This document shows positions 52,861 through 63,325 of a stretch of 64,000 nt of DNA, one piece after another. The position numbers were made by a program, and so were the translations under genes. The stretch comes from Actinomyces trachealis. Lineage in GTDB: Bacteria; Actinomycetota; Actinomycetes; Actinomycetales; Actinomycetaceae. How positions within the stretch are numbered: position 1 is the stretch's first letter; each line of letters starts with the position of its first letter. Location of the stretch: contig NZ_CP065027.1 of the NCBI RefSeq assembly GCF_015711475.1, positions 2,046,001 to 2,110,000 of the forward strand. Reading direction: 5' to 3'. The notes below the pieces were generated by a model that saw nothing but the letters and a program-made list of their open reading frames with translations, was not told the origin of the DNA and did no database searches.

Positions 52861-53570
52861 GCGAGAACGAGCCGACCCAGGCGCGGGAGGGCACCAATGC
52901 CCCGTCCCGACCGGTCAGCGTGGTTCTGGCCGATGACCAGGCGCTGATGCGGATGGGCTTCCGTATGGTGCTCGATGCCGAGGAAGGCATCGAGGTGGTC
53001 GGTGAGGCCTCCGATGGCAGCTCGGCGGTGTCCCAGGCCCGGGCCCTGCGGCCTGACGTGATCCTCATGGACGTGCGTATGCCGGGGATGAATGGCATCG
53101 AGGCGACTCAGGCCATCACCCAGCAGTGCCCCGGTACCAAGATCCTCATCCTGACTACCTTCGACCTGGACGAGTACGCCTTTGCCGGGCTGCGCGCCGG
53201 GGCAAGCGGCTTCCTGCTCAAGGACACCCGGCCCGCAGACTTAGCTGACGCGATCCGTACGGTGGCTAGTGGAGAGGCGGTGGTCTCACCACGCATTACC
53301 CGCCGCATGCTGGAGATGTTCGCCTCACGTCTACCTGACTCGAATGCTGCGGCACGCACTGAGGGCCCACGTTTGGCGTCCCTGACACCCCGCGAGCGCG
53401 AGATCCTGATCCTCATGGCGCAGGGCTTATCCAATGCAGAGATTGCCGCGAAGCTGGTGGTTTCCGCCACCACGGTGAAGACGCATGTGGGCAATGTGCT
53501 AGCCAAGTTCAATGTGCGTGATCGCGTACAGGCCGTCGTCGTCGCTTATGAGAGTGGTCTGATGGCCTGA
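52842..53570 (+). CDS. LuxR/NarL family response regulator
   Basis: A 242-residue regulator. The receiver domain has SVVLADDQALMRMGFRMVL and the phosphorylated Asp77 in VILMDVRMPGMNG, Thr in ILTTFDLDEYAFAGL and Lys in FLLKDTRPADL. The DNA-binding helix-turn-helix is TPREREILILMAQGLSNAEI through VSATTVKTHVGNVLAKF. The start used is GTG at 52842, inside the kinase gene, showing translational coupling. It should activate the exporter genes upstream. Confidence 0.93.
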   Translation: MAAAALSENEPTQAREGTNAPSRPVSVVLADDQALMRMGFRMVLDAEEGIEVVGEASDGSSAVSQARALRPDVILMDVRMPGMNGIEATQAITQQCPGTKILILTTFDLDEYAFAGLRAGASGFLLKDTRPADLADAIRTVASGEAVVSPRITRRMLEMFASRLPDSNAAARTEGPRLASLTPREREILILMAQGLSNAEIAAKLVVSATTVKTHVGNVLAKFNVRDRVQAVVVAYESGLMA

Positions 53571-53710
53571 AACAACTCATTTGCAAGTTGTAGCTGGTTG
53601 CGTCCCTTAATAAGACAACGGTTGGCAAATGATCAACTTTGCTTGAAAATGGGGTCACTCCGTGCGTGACGGTTCCCCCTGTCCTCCTTAATGACCACAA
53701 GGACGTGATC

Positions 53711-56700
53711 ATGCAATTCCCGCCTGCCCAAAAGTCTCCCCCATCCCTCTACTCCAAGACCCGTGCCTGGCTCTGCCATCTGGTGGTGCTGTCTCTGGCC
53801 CTCCTTAGCCTGTCCCCAGTCCTGTTGGGCACACCCGCCACCGCCGCCACCGGTGACGCCCTCGACCTGGTTTTTTCTGGTTCCTTCTCCAACGGCAACA
53901 CTTACACCGCCGCCCAGGGCGAAGCGAAGGAAGGCCTTCTGGAGCGGGTAGCTGGCACCGAGACCCAGGGTGAGTTCGGCACCCTGAAGCTGCCTGGCGG
54001 GTCTACTGGCGTGCGTTTCACCGCCACCAGGCAGTCCCTGGCACCCGATGGTGGCGCCAATGCCACCGGCTCCTTCCGCGCCGAGATGCTGGTGACCCCC
54101 AGTGCTGGCAACCAGGCAAACCTGGCCACCTGGTTCTCCGCAGGCGGCAACATCTTTGTCCGCTCCCAGGGCGGCAGCCTGGTCTACGGCTTCTCTAGCC
54201 TTGACGGCTCCAGCTGGAGCGATCACAAGACCTCCGTCACCCTGCCGGAGCCTGGCAAGACTCACCTACTGCGCCTCACCTACTCCGGCAGCACTGGCAG
54301 CACCACCATGAGCCTCTCGGTCGACGGCGGCCCTGAGACGGTAGTTGAGTCGCCCCTGCCCGCGCGGCTCAGTGATGGCCTGTCCTCCGTCTACGGCTAC
54401 GGCTACGAGGTGAACCCAGATGGCCAAGGGCGTGGCGCCGCTGGCACCCTCAACCGCATCCGTCTGACCGCCGCCACTTCCCCCTGGGGCTACGAGGTCC
54501 CTACACCTGAGGCCCCCGCCCCCGAGGACGACTGCGAGATCGGCACCATTGAGCCTGGCAACCGCATCGCCGTCTCAGCGGAAGACTGCACGGCACGTAT
54601 CCGAGCCAAAGCCTCCGCCTCCCGCCCCACCAGGGCGCAGGCTGACTTCCTGGACGCGGGGCTGACCGCCTTCCTGCACTTCAACGTCAACACGTTCACC
54701 GGCTCCGAGTGGGGCTGGGGCAACGAGGACCCCAATGTCTTCAACCCCAGCGACCTGGACACCGACCAGTGGGCCAAAACCCTGTCTGAGGCAGGCTTCC
54801 GCTACGCGATCCTCACCGTCAAGCACCACGACGGCTTCACCCTGTTCCCCTCCCGGTATACCAGCCACGACGTCGAGGCCACCAGCTGGGAGAACGGTAA
54901 GGGGGACGTGGTGCGCCGCTTCGTGGATTCCGCCCACAAACACAACTTGAAGGTGGGCTTCTACCTGTCCCCTGCTGACTCCTACCAAGAGCGTCAGGGT
55001 GTCTACGGCAACGGCAAGCCCAAGGTTGAGCGCACCATCCCCACACTCGTGGACGGCGACACCCGCACCGGCAAGATCGGCAGCCCCGAGTACCCCGGCA
55101 GCTACCAGTACAAGGCTACCGACTACGGTGCCCTGTTCCTCAACACCATCTACGAGCTGATGACCCAGTACGGTCCGGTGGACGAGATGTGGTTCGACGG
55201 CGCCAACGGCAACACCAGCCACACTGAAAACTACGACTTCCAGGCGTACTTCAACCTAATCCACACGCTGCAACCCAATACACTGATCGCTGTGGCCGGG
55301 CCGGATGTGCGTTGGGTGGGCAACGAGGGCGGCCTAGCCCGCTCCGCCGAGTGGAGCCCGCAGGCCGTTAAGGCCTATGACAATGGCCGCCTGATCTCTG
55401 TGCCCTCGGAGACAGCCTCTGACCTGGGCTCCTCCGCTTCCATAGTCCAGCAGGTCAAGGCTGGGGCCGCCACGGAGATCCACTGGTACCCGGCGGAGGC
55501 TGACGTCTCCATCCACGACGGGTGGTTCTGGCACGATGAGCAGCAGCCCAAGAGTGTCAGCCAGCTCATGGACATCTACAAGCGCTCCTACGGACGCAAC
55601 TCCGTACTGTTGCTGAATATCCCGCCAAACAAGGCGGGGCAGATCGACCAGCGCGATGTCACCCGTTTACGGGAGTGGACGGCCGCCCGCAGTGCTGCGT
55701 TCAGTGACGACGCCGCCCTGGGACGCCCTGCCTCCATCAGCCTGGGGGGCCAGACCATTACTGACGCCACCCTGACTGACGGATCTACCCGCACCTCAGC
55801 CCCGAATGCCTCTGGCACCACCAGCGGCACCTGGACGGTGGAGCTGGCGGACTCAACCCGCTTGTCCTCCGTGCTGGTGGCCGAGGACACCCTGGGCCAC
55901 GGCCAGCAGGTGGAGTCCTTCACCGTAGAACTCCGCAACGGCGGCACCTGGCGGACGGTTGCCTCCCAGCCGAATATTGGGGCGCACCGTATTGTGACCT
56001 TCCCGGAGCAGGACGCCGACGCCGTGCGTGTAACCGTGAACTCGGCGCGCGGTCCAGTACACCTTTCCGAGCTGCGAGCCTTCCGCGCGGGCGCGGCCGC
56101 CATGCCCACGACTTTGTACGTGGACACCTCTGCGGCCACCTCTGGCCCGGGCACGCAGGACAGCCCGATCGCCAACCTGGAGCAGCTGCGTTCCATGACC
56201 CTGCCCACCGGTACCACGGTGCTGTTCAAGCGTGGCAGCACGCTCACTGGGGCTTTGCAGCTGTGGGGCTACGGCACTGCTGAGCAGCCCATCAAGGTGG
56301 GCCTTTACGGTGAGGGCGCTGAGCCCGTGGTGCAGCTCGACGGCGTCAAGGCGACGACGCTTGGTGCTGCACTAGAGGAGCTGGGCCTGAAGGCCGCTGG
56401 CTGGGCCATGGATGAGGCCCCGCAGCCGGAGCCGACGCCGACGTCGACGCCGGAGCCTGTGCCGACGGGTACTGGTGTGCCGGTGCCGGTGCCTGTGGTG
56501 ATGCCTGCTTATGTGGCTAAGGTGCAGGCCAGCTCATCTGGGTTGGTACTCAAGGGTGATTGGGATGGTGATGGCAAGGACACTTATGCGGTGCGTGTGG
56601 GTACCCGGGTGGTGTTCTACAACGAGAACCGTATTGATGCTCCGGTGTATGCCTCGATCTCGATTGGGCGTGGTGGTGACCAGGTGTTGGTTGGTGATTG

Positions 56701-56860
56701 GGATGGTGATGGCAAGGACACGTTGGCGTTGCGTCGTGGTAAGGCGGTGTTCTACCAGACCAGTTTGACTGGTACGGCTACCACCAAGGAGGTGTTGGGG
56801 GCTGGTGCGGTCAAGGTTGTCACTGAGGGTGGCAGGGACAAGGTCGTGCTGACCAAGTGA
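53711..56860 (+). CDS. secreted multidomain alpha-L-fucosidase (GH29) with CBM32-like and DWDGDG-repeat domains
   Basis: A secreted glycosidase of 1049 residues. A signal peptide (about 1-46, ending ATAA) precedes a LamG-like domain (about 50-255). The GH29 fucosidase core starts near residue 310 (FLDAGLTAFLHFNVNTFTGS, AILTVKHHDGF, VGFYLSPADSY), with the nucleophile Asp in VDEMWFDGANG near 492. A discoidin/CBM32 domain is at about 660-790. An anchor-like middle (TTLYVDTSAATSGPGTQDSP) leads through a Pro/Thr linker to two calcium-binding DWDGDGKDT repeats. It should remove fucose from host mucin or milk glycans. No LPXTG is present. Confidence 0.9.
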   Translation: MQFPPAQKSPPSLYSKTRAWLCHLVVLSLALLSLSPVLLGTPATAATGDALDLVFSGSFSNGNTYTAAQGEAKEGLLERVAGTETQGEFGTLKLPGGSTGVRFTATRQSLAPDGGANATGSFRAEMLVTPSAGNQANLATWFSAGGNIFVRSQGGSLVYGFSSLDGSSWSDHKTSVTLPEPGKTHLLRLTYSGSTGSTTMSLSVDGGPETVVESPLPARLSDGLSSVYGYGYEVNPDGQGRGAAGTLNRIRLTAATSPWGYEVPTPEAPAPEDDCEIGTIEPGNRIAVSAEDCTARIRAKASASRPTRAQADFLDAGLTAFLHFNVNTFTGSEWGWGNEDPNVFNPSDLDTDQWAKTLSEAGFRYAILTVKHHDGFTLFPSRYTSHDVEATSWENGKGDVVRRFVDSAHKHNLKVGFYLSPADSYQERQGVYGNGKPKVERTIPTLVDGDTRTGKIGSPEYPGSYQYKATDYGALFLNTIYELMTQYGPVDEMWFDGANGNTSHTENYDFQAYFNLIHTLQPNTLIAVAGPDVRWVGNEGGLARSAEWSPQAVKAYDNGRLISVPSETASDLGSSASIVQQVKAGAATEIHWYPAEADVSIHDGWFWHDEQQPKSVSQLMDIYKRSYGRNSVLLLNIPPNKAGQIDQRDVTRLREWTAARSAAFSDDAALGRPASISLGGQTITDATLTDGSTRTSAPNASGTTSGTWTVELADSTRLSSVLVAEDTLGHGQQVESFTVELRNGGTWRTVASQPNIGAHRIVTFPEQDADAVRVTVNSARGPVHLSELRAFRAGAAAMPTTLYVDTSAATSGPGTQDSPIANLEQLRSMTLPTGTTVLFKRGSTLTGALQLWGYGTAEQPIKVGLYGEGAEPVVQLDGVKATTLGAALEELGLKAAGWAMDEAPQPEPTPTSTPEPVPTGTGVPVPVPVVMPAYVAKVQASSSGLVLKGDWDGDGKDTYAVRVGTRVVFYNENRIDAPVYASISIGRGGDQVLVGDWDGDGKDTLALRRGKAVFYQTSLTGTATTKEVLGAGAVKVVTEGGRDKVVLTK

Positions 56861-56941
56861 TCATCTGATCGTGGTTCTAGGCCGCGGGTAGTGGCTGGGC
56901 TGACGGCCCGGGCTGACAGCTCTTAACCACAAACAACCACC

Positions 56942-56989
56942 TGGGCCCGGTGAGTCTCCCCCCAACCAAGGGGAAACCCACCGGGCCCA
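56942..56989. terminator. bidirectional terminator
   Basis: TGGGCCCGGTG (56942-56952) is the reverse complement of CACCGGGCCCA (56979-56989), and the inner bases extend the stem to about 20 pairs with two G-T wobbles and an eight-base loop. It lies between the converging ends of the fucosidase gene (56860) and pth (57001). Confidence 0.8.
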
Positions 56990-57000
56990 ACCGCAGCAAT

Positions 57001-57597
57001 TCAAGCCGTGTGCAACTGCTGCTGCGCCGCCTCAAACCCCAAGGTCACAACCCTCTCGACGGCGTCAGCCGCCTGCTCCAAGGTCACGCCCAGCGCGTCG
57101 CGCTCCCGCACCGGAAAGTCAGAGAGCACGTAGTCGGCGGGATCCTGGCGGCCTGGCGGGCGCCCAATCCCGACCCGCAACCGCATGTAGTCGCGCGTAT
57201 CAAAAGCGGAGGAGATAGAACGCAGGCCGTTGTGCCCGCCTTCGCCGCCACCGCGCTTGAGCCGCAGCTCGTGGGCGGGCAGGTCCAGTTCGTCATGGAT
57301 GACCAGCAAACGCGCAGCCGGGTCCACGCCGTAGAACTGCGCCAGCGCCTTGACTGGCCCACCGGCCAGGTTCATGAAGGAGGCGGGTTTGGCCAGCAGC
57401 ACCCGAGGGCCGGGCGCTCCCCCAGGCAACATGCCCAGCCGCACCTCAGCGAGCTCGGCGCGGGCCTTGTGGCGGGTAAACCGAGACCCGGCACGCCCCG
57501 CAAGCACGTCGATGACCATGTAGCCGACGTTGTGGCGGTTTTTGGCGTACCGGGCCTCCGGGTTCCCCAGCCCCACAATGAGCCAGGGGTCACTCAT
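57001..57597 (-). CDS. pth: peptidyl-tRNA hydrolase (bacterial Pth)
   Basis: A 198-residue esterase that frees tRNA from dropped-off peptidyl-tRNA. Landmarks: LIVGLGNPEARYAKNRHNVG (catalytic His in KNRHN), LAKPASFMNLAGGPVKAL, VIHDELDLPAHELRLKRGGG and GHNGLRSISSAF. The ATG at 57597 follows AAGGAGG. rplY lies 31 bases upstream on the same strand, the usual neighbour in actinobacteria. Confidence 0.95.
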   Translation of the reverse strand: MSDPWLIVGLGNPEARYAKNRHNVGYMVIDVLAGRAGSRFTRHKARAELAEVRLGMLPGGAPGPRVLLAKPASFMNLAGGPVKALAQFYGVDPAARLLVIHDELDLPAHELRLKRGGGEGGHNGLRSISSAFDTRDYMRLRVGIGRPPGRQDPADYVLSDFPVRERDALGVTLEQAADAVERVVTLGFEAAQQQLHTA

Positions 57598-57628
57598 GGT
57601 GCCTCCTTGGTCAGGTGCCCCAGGGGCG

Positions 57629-58231
57629 TCACTCAGCCTCAGCGGCGGGGGCCTCAGCGGCAGCCTCGGGCGCCTCTGCGGTGACGGCGTTCTCGTCAGC
57701 CACGTTGACCACGCCGGTCTCGGCGTCAGCGAGAGCCTCAACGCCCTCGGGGAGCTTGAGGTCAGCGACTGTGATCATGGTGCCGCCAGCCACGCCGGTG
57801 ACGTCCACCTCGACGACCTCGGGGATAGCGACGGCGGGGGCGGAGACGGCCAGGTGGGCAGATTCGATCATATGGATGGTGCCGGGCTCGGCCTCACCGA
57901 TGACGGTCACGGGGACCTCAACCTCAACGCGCTCGTTGCGGTTGACCAGCAGGAAGTCGACGTGCTGTACGCCGGGGCGGATGGGGTGGCGCTGCACGGC
58001 CTTGGTGAGGGTGAGCAGCTTCTCGCCGTCGATGTCCAGCTCGATCAGGGCGTTCTCATTGCCGCGCAGAGCCAGGGCGGTGGCGTGGGCGGGCAGCAGG
58101 ACATGGCGGGGCTCAGAGCCGTGGCCGTAGACGACGGCGGGCACGAGGCCGTCACGGCGGGCCTGGCGGGAGGCTCCCTTGCCGTAGTTGGTGCGGTCCT
58201 GGGCGGTGAGCTTGATGGCGTCGTGAGCCAT
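57629..58231 (-). CDS. rplY: 50S ribosomal protein L25 / general stress protein Ctc
   Basis: A 200-residue L25 of the Ctc (long) type, which binds 5S rRNA. It has an N-terminal L25 domain (LTAQDRTNYGKGASRQARRD, VPAVVYGHG, HPIRPGVQHVDFLLVNRNER) and a C-terminal TL5 domain (VEVPVTVIGEAEPG). An Ala/Glu-rich tail follows. GAGGAG precedes the ATG at 58231. It is followed by pth, 31 bases later. Confidence 0.94.
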   Translation of the reverse strand: MAHDAIKLTAQDRTNYGKGASRQARRDGLVPAVVYGHGSEPRHVLLPAHATALALRGNENALIELDIDGEKLLTLTKAVQRHPIRPGVQHVDFLLVNRNERVEVEVPVTVIGEAEPGTIHMIESAHLAVSAPAVAIPEVVEVDVTGVAGGTMITVADLKLPEGVEALADAETGVVNVADENAVTAEAPEAAAEAPAAEAE

Positions 58232-58415
58232 GTGGTTCTCCTCGGTCAGGCGGGAAGCTGGCCCCGCGTAATTGGTGGGCCCGGGGCGCGTCAACGCGCA
58301 GCACCTTGCAGGCACCACCACGTCGATAACGGATACACGCGCTGGGCGCGTGTCCCTCGCCGGGGCAACAGCCACACACTACCGGACGGCGTCGGAGTCC
58401 TAAACGCGAGCCTGC

Positions 58416-59408
58416 TCACGCCTGGGCGTCACCGACGCCTGTACCGCTGGCTGTGGCGGCAGCCCGCACGACCGCAACAGGCAGCTGCCCGGGCGCGGAG
58501 GCGCAGGCCCCAGCGGTGGCGAAGCTCAAGGCGGAGCCCATGCGCCATCCCTGTAGTCGGGTGATGGCGCCCAGCTCCCCCATGCCGATGACCACCACCG
58601 GCACCTCCAGCTCGGCGCGGGCCTGCACGGTCAGGGCCAGCAGCCGCACCACCTCCTCAGGTTCAGCGGGCATGACGGCGATCTTGGCCACCTGTGCCCC
58701 ACCGGCCTGCATCTGCCGCAGCCGCTCCAGCAGCACCGCGTCCGGGGGCACCTGTTGAAAGTCGTGGCTGGAGCCCACCACCGCGATGCCCTGGGCGGCA
58801 GCCTGGCGGGCGATCTGCGGCAGGCAGCCGCGCGCTAGCTCGACGTCGACGGCGGCCACGGCAGTGACACCGCGCGCGAGCCCCGCAAGCACGGCACCCA
58901 GCAGTGCGGCGTAGGCGGCGTCGTCTACCGCCAGGCCGCCGCCTTCGGCACCGGTGCGGAAAGTCAGTAGCACTGGCAACATCCCACCGGCACCGCCTAC
59001 AGCGCCACCTGCGGTGACGGCGGCGGTGGTGGCGGTGACGGCCTCAACAACCCGCAAGGTCTCGCGGGCCAGTGCCTCCGGCGCGACGGCAGCACTACAC
59101 GCGGCCAGCAGGTCGGCCCGCAACTCCACCAGGTCTGCCCCAGCCGCCTGCGCGGCCTGGGTCTGCGCGGCGCAGGCGACGGCGTCGGCCCCCGTGGTGG
59201 CCACGGCGATCACCGGGCGGGCACCTCCGACCAGCAGCTCACCCCACCAGTCCGGACGGGCGCAAGCAGGGGAGCCCGGCTCGCGCAGGCCCCGCGCCGC
59301 GAGCAGCTCACGTGCAGCCGCGAGCACCTGGGCATCAGCGACCGCAACGCCAGCAGCCACACCAACAGGCCTGCCTTGAACATTCCCGCCGCCGCTACCT
59401 TGACTCAT
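58416..59408 (-). CDS. aroD: type I 3-dehydroquinate dehydratase (AroD-like)
   Basis: A 330-residue protein whose core is a type I dehydroquinase of the shikimate pathway. VELRADLLAA carries the substrate acidic pair, SSHDFQQVPPD the catalytic His, and VAKIAVMPAEP the Schiff-base Lys; GMGELGAITRLQGWRMGSA carries the phosphate-free Arg. It is Ala/Gly-rich with longer loops than E. coli AroD (252 residues) and has about 60 additional N-terminal residues. It follows ppx with one base between, implying coupling. The real enzymatic start could be further in. Confidence 0.85.
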   Translation of the reverse strand: MSQGSGGGNVQGRPVGVAAGVAVADAQVLAAARELLAARGLREPGSPACARPDWWGELLVGGARPVIAVATTGADAVACAAQTQAAQAAGADLVELRADLLAACSAAVAPEALARETLRVVEAVTATTAAVTAGGAVGGAGGMLPVLLTFRTGAEGGGLAVDDAAYAALLGAVLAGLARGVTAVAAVDVELARGCLPQIARQAAAQGIAVVGSSHDFQQVPPDAVLLERLRQMQAGGAQVAKIAVMPAEPEEVVRLLALTVQARAELEVPVVVIGMGELGAITRLQGWRMGSALSFATAGACASAPGQLPVAVVRAAATASGTGVGDAQA

Positions 59409-59409
59409 C

Positions 59410-60372
59410 TCAAACCAATCGCTGGGCCAAGTCCAAGGCAATGCCGTCCAGTATGTCGTGCGCGGAGGTGACGGTCTCAGTCACCGGGTGGCTGGTGGCG
59501 GAGGTGGCCGCCACGACCCGATGCACCACCTCGCTCCAAATCAGCGCCCCGGCCGCGATCACATCGCGCCGCCCCACGGACAGGAAGGTCATAGCTTCAC
59601 GCTCACCCGGGGTCGAGTGCAACAGAGCGTCGCAAGAGGCCAGCACCTGCTCCACCGGGAGCACGGCCCCGGAGACGCGCTCAGGCTGCCAGCCCTCACA
59701 GCCCAGGGCGTGCGAGGTGACGGTGGTGATAGTGCCAGCTAGCCCCACCAGGCAGTGCGCAGTGGACAAGTCCACTACCTTCACGGCCTCATCGAGTAGC
59801 CCACGCACCTGCGCGCGCGCTGCAACCTCCGCAGCCGCAGAGACGCCGTCGGCCAGGAAACGTTCGGTGATGCGCACAGAGCCGGTGTTCAAGCTAACGG
59901 CGGCGCTCGGCGTCTCCTGCCCGAGGGCCAGTTCAGTGGAGCCGCCCCCCAAGTCCACCACCAGGTGCGCACCGCCGACGGGTGCCACACCAAGTAGGGA
60001 TCCGGAGAAGGACAGACGGGCCTCCTCTTGGCCACTGATGACCTCCGGCTCCACGCCTAGCCGCGAGAGAACACCGTCTATGAAGGCCTGACGGTTGCGA
60101 GCGTCGCGGGTAGCGGAAGTGGCGATAAAGCGCCGGTGCTGCACGCCCAGTTCCTCGCACTTGCGGGCGTAGCCGGAGACGGCCTGCAGGGTTCGCCATA
60201 GGGCGTCGGGGTCAAACTCGCCGGTGCGGTCCACCCCCTGCCCTAGGCGGACGATCTGGTTGCGCCGCTCCACCGGCTCAAGGACCACCCTGCCGTCGGG
60301 GGTCCTGGTGACGTCAGCGACAAGCAGACGGATCGTGTTAGTGCCACAGTCGATCGCAGCGACCCGAGTCAT
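59410..60372 (-). CDS. ppx: exopolyphosphatase, Ppx/GppA family
   Basis: A 320-residue ASKHA phosphatase that hydrolyses polyphosphate or pppGpp. AIDCGTNTIRLLVAD (phosphate 1), SATRDARNRQAFIDGV, GAHLVVDLGGGSTELALG (phosphate 2) and VGLAGTITTVTSHALG (adenosine-like) are present. It corresponds to the short actinobacterial Ppx1-type domain. The ATG at 60372 is chosen. DUF501 lies 23 bases upstream and aroD follows directly. Confidence 0.93.
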   Translation of the reverse strand: MTRVAAIDCGTNTIRLLVADVTRTPDGRVVLEPVERRNQIVRLGQGVDRTGEFDPDALWRTLQAVSGYARKCEELGVQHRRFIATSATRDARNRQAFIDGVLSRLGVEPEVISGQEEARLSFSGSLLGVAPVGGAHLVVDLGGGSTELALGQETPSAAVSLNTGSVRITERFLADGVSAAAEVAARAQVRGLLDEAVKVVDLSTAHCLVGLAGTITTVTSHALGCEGWQPERVSGAVLPVEQVLASCDALLHSTPGEREAMTFLSVGRRDVIAAGALIWSEVVHRVVAATSATSHPVTETVTSAHDILDGIALDLAQRLV

Positions 60373-60395
60373 AAGGCTCCTTGTGGTCAGTTGGT

Positions 60396-60989
60396 TCAAC
60401 AGGCGCAGCGAGATGTGTCCCACATGCCGCGTGCCTTGAGGATTTCCAGGGTGCGGTCCCCGATGGGGTTCACGCCGGGGCCAGCTGCCAGCGTGTGCCC
60501 CAGCAGGGCGTGCAGGCACTTGACGCGAGTGGGCATGCCGCCAGCGCTGACGCCCGCAATCTCTGTGGGGCTGCCCAGTTCGGCGCGCCGCTCCAGATAG
60601 TGCTGGTGGGCGCGGGCGTATGCGGCCGCCAGCTCGGGGTTTTCCGCCAGCTCGGCGTTCAGCTGGTCCATAAGGTGCTCGGCCTCCAGGGTAGAGCAGC
60701 CTTTCACTGCAGCGGGGTGCGTCAGGTAGTAGCTGGTGGGGAAGGGAGAGCCGTCAGGGAGGCGGGGAGCGGTGCGCACCACGGTGGGGCGCCCGCACAC
60801 GCAGCGGGCAGCGATGCCGACGACGCCGCGTGGTACCCGTCCGAGCTGTTCTTGCAGCGCCTGCAGGTCGGCGTCACTCACTGTGGTGCTGGGGGCGGAG
60901 GCTGCGTCAGTGTTGGGGCTGACCAGCTGGTGGGTGTTGGCCTGGCCTGCTGCGTTTGCGCCGGTGGTGGGGCCGGGGATGGCGGTCAC
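60396..60989 (-). CDS. DUF501 domain protein
   Basis: A 197-residue actinobacterial protein. Residues from about 38 fit DUF501: LQEQLGRVPRGVVGIAARCV, RLPDGSPFPTSYYLTHPAA and AGGMPTRVKCLHALLGHTLA, with a conserved Cys in CVCGRP, a Cys in KGCSTLE and the CAC tail that might bind metal. Function unknown; it is always found next to the ftsB-like gene and ppx. The start is GTG with AGGAG six bases upstream, overlapping the ftsB-like stop. Confidence 0.9.
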   Translation of the reverse strand: MTAIPGPTTGANAAGQANTHQLVSPNTDAASAPSTTVSDADLQALQEQLGRVPRGVVGIAARCVCGRPTVVRTAPRLPDGSPFPTSYYLTHPAAVKGCSTLEAEHLMDQLNAELAENPELAAAYARAHQHYLERRAELGSPTEIAGVSAGGMPTRVKCLHALLGHTLAAGPGVNPIGDRTLEILKARGMWDTSRCAC

Positions 60990-61699
60990 GGCGTCTCCTG
61001 GGTGCTGGGGCCTTCAGTGGGGGCAAGGGTTGGGACGGTGGGGGCTGTGGAGGTTGCCGGGGTGGTGGGTGTGCCACTGGGGGCGGGGGTGGCCGTCGGG
61101 CTGGCTGTGGGCCGGGGGCGGGAGGCTTCGCGCACGGAGTCGGTTAGCGTCACATACCAGGGCTCAGCTGACTGGCTGGGGCTGGCGTCGCCGTCGGTGT
61201 TCTGCTTGGTCTCCAGCTCCTCCGCCCCAACGACGACGTAGCTGGTCTCACCGGGCATCACGTAGCCTAGGCGCTCGCGAGCTTGGGAGCGGGCGTAGGC
61301 GTCGTCATCCCATTTGGCGAGTTCTTGCGCTAGGGCGGACTGGGTGGCCTGGGCTTTTGCGAGTTCTTTCTTGGCGTCGGCGTATTCGGCGCGCTGTATC
61401 AGGAACTGGCGGGCTGCGGGCCCCACGATCATGGCGGCGAAAGCGAGAACGAGCACCAAGGTCACCAGTCGGTAGGAGACAGTGAAGCCAGAGTTGCCGC
61501 CAATGCGGAGGCGTCCGGGGCTTGTGGCGGTTCTAACAGTGGTGGGGGTTCGTTTGCTGTTGTGCTCAGCGTCGGCTGGACGGGCACTGGTCTCCCGGCG
61601 GGTTGTCTTGGCTGCCGGGGAAGCTTTGGTGCCGGGCGCACGGCGGCTCGTACCCAGGCGGTTGCCGGGGCGGGCTGGTGCTGGGCGGCGGGGGCTCAC
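60986..61699 (-). CDS. septum formation initiator (FtsB/DivIC-like)
   Basis: A 237-residue bitopic division protein. About 85 basic, Pro- and Ala-rich residues lead to one helix (LVTLVLVLAFAAMIVGPAAR), a coiled coil (AKKELAKAQATQSALAQELA) and the DivIC motif ARSQARERLGYVMPGE; a long Pro/Thr-rich extracellular tail follows. FtsB/DivIC proteins link FtsQ and FtsL in the divisome. The start is GTG. DUF501 starts within its stop (GTGA). Confidence 0.88.
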   Translation of the reverse strand: MSPRRPAPARPGNRLGTSRRAPGTKASPAAKTTRRETSARPADAEHNSKRTPTTVRTATSPGRLRIGGNSGFTVSYRLVTLVLVLAFAAMIVGPAARQFLIQRAEYADAKKELAKAQATQSALAQELAKWDDDAYARSQARERLGYVMPGETSYVVVGAEELETKQNTDGDASPSQSAEPWYVTLTDSVREASRPRPTASPTATPAPSGTPTTPATSTAPTVPTLAPTEGPSTQETP

Positions 61700-61792
61700 A
61701 GAGTCGATACTGCCTCACCGGGAGGTTGCCTGCACCTGCTGCTAGGGCGCGTCGCCCTGTGGGGCTGGTGACGCACTGGCCCCGCAGAAAAC

Positions 61793-61825
61793 CGGCCGGT
61801 CCCCGCCAAGCGCGAGGACCGGCCG
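61793..61825 (-). terminator. terminator downstream of eno
   Basis: CGGCCGGTCC (61793-61802) and GGACCGGCCG (61816-61825) form a perfect 10-bp stem with a 13-base loop, 56 bases after the enolase stop. A T-tract-like stretch (TTTTC on the minus strand) follows. Confidence 0.7.
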
Positions 61826-61880
61826 ATCCAGTGAGTGGCTCAGCGGCTCAGGGCCGCTGCCGCCACCGCTGCTTGCAGGC

Positions 61881-63191
<1,311 letters not shown>

Positions 63192-63325
63192 CTATTGCGC
63201 TCTAAGCCTACCGACACCGCACCTCCGCCACGAGGGTCATAGGCCCTGGGCTGCGTTCACCACGGGCGAGCGAAGCTCCCACCTGCCACTAGCAGCCACC
63301 CCGCCAGCGACCGCAGGGACAGGTA

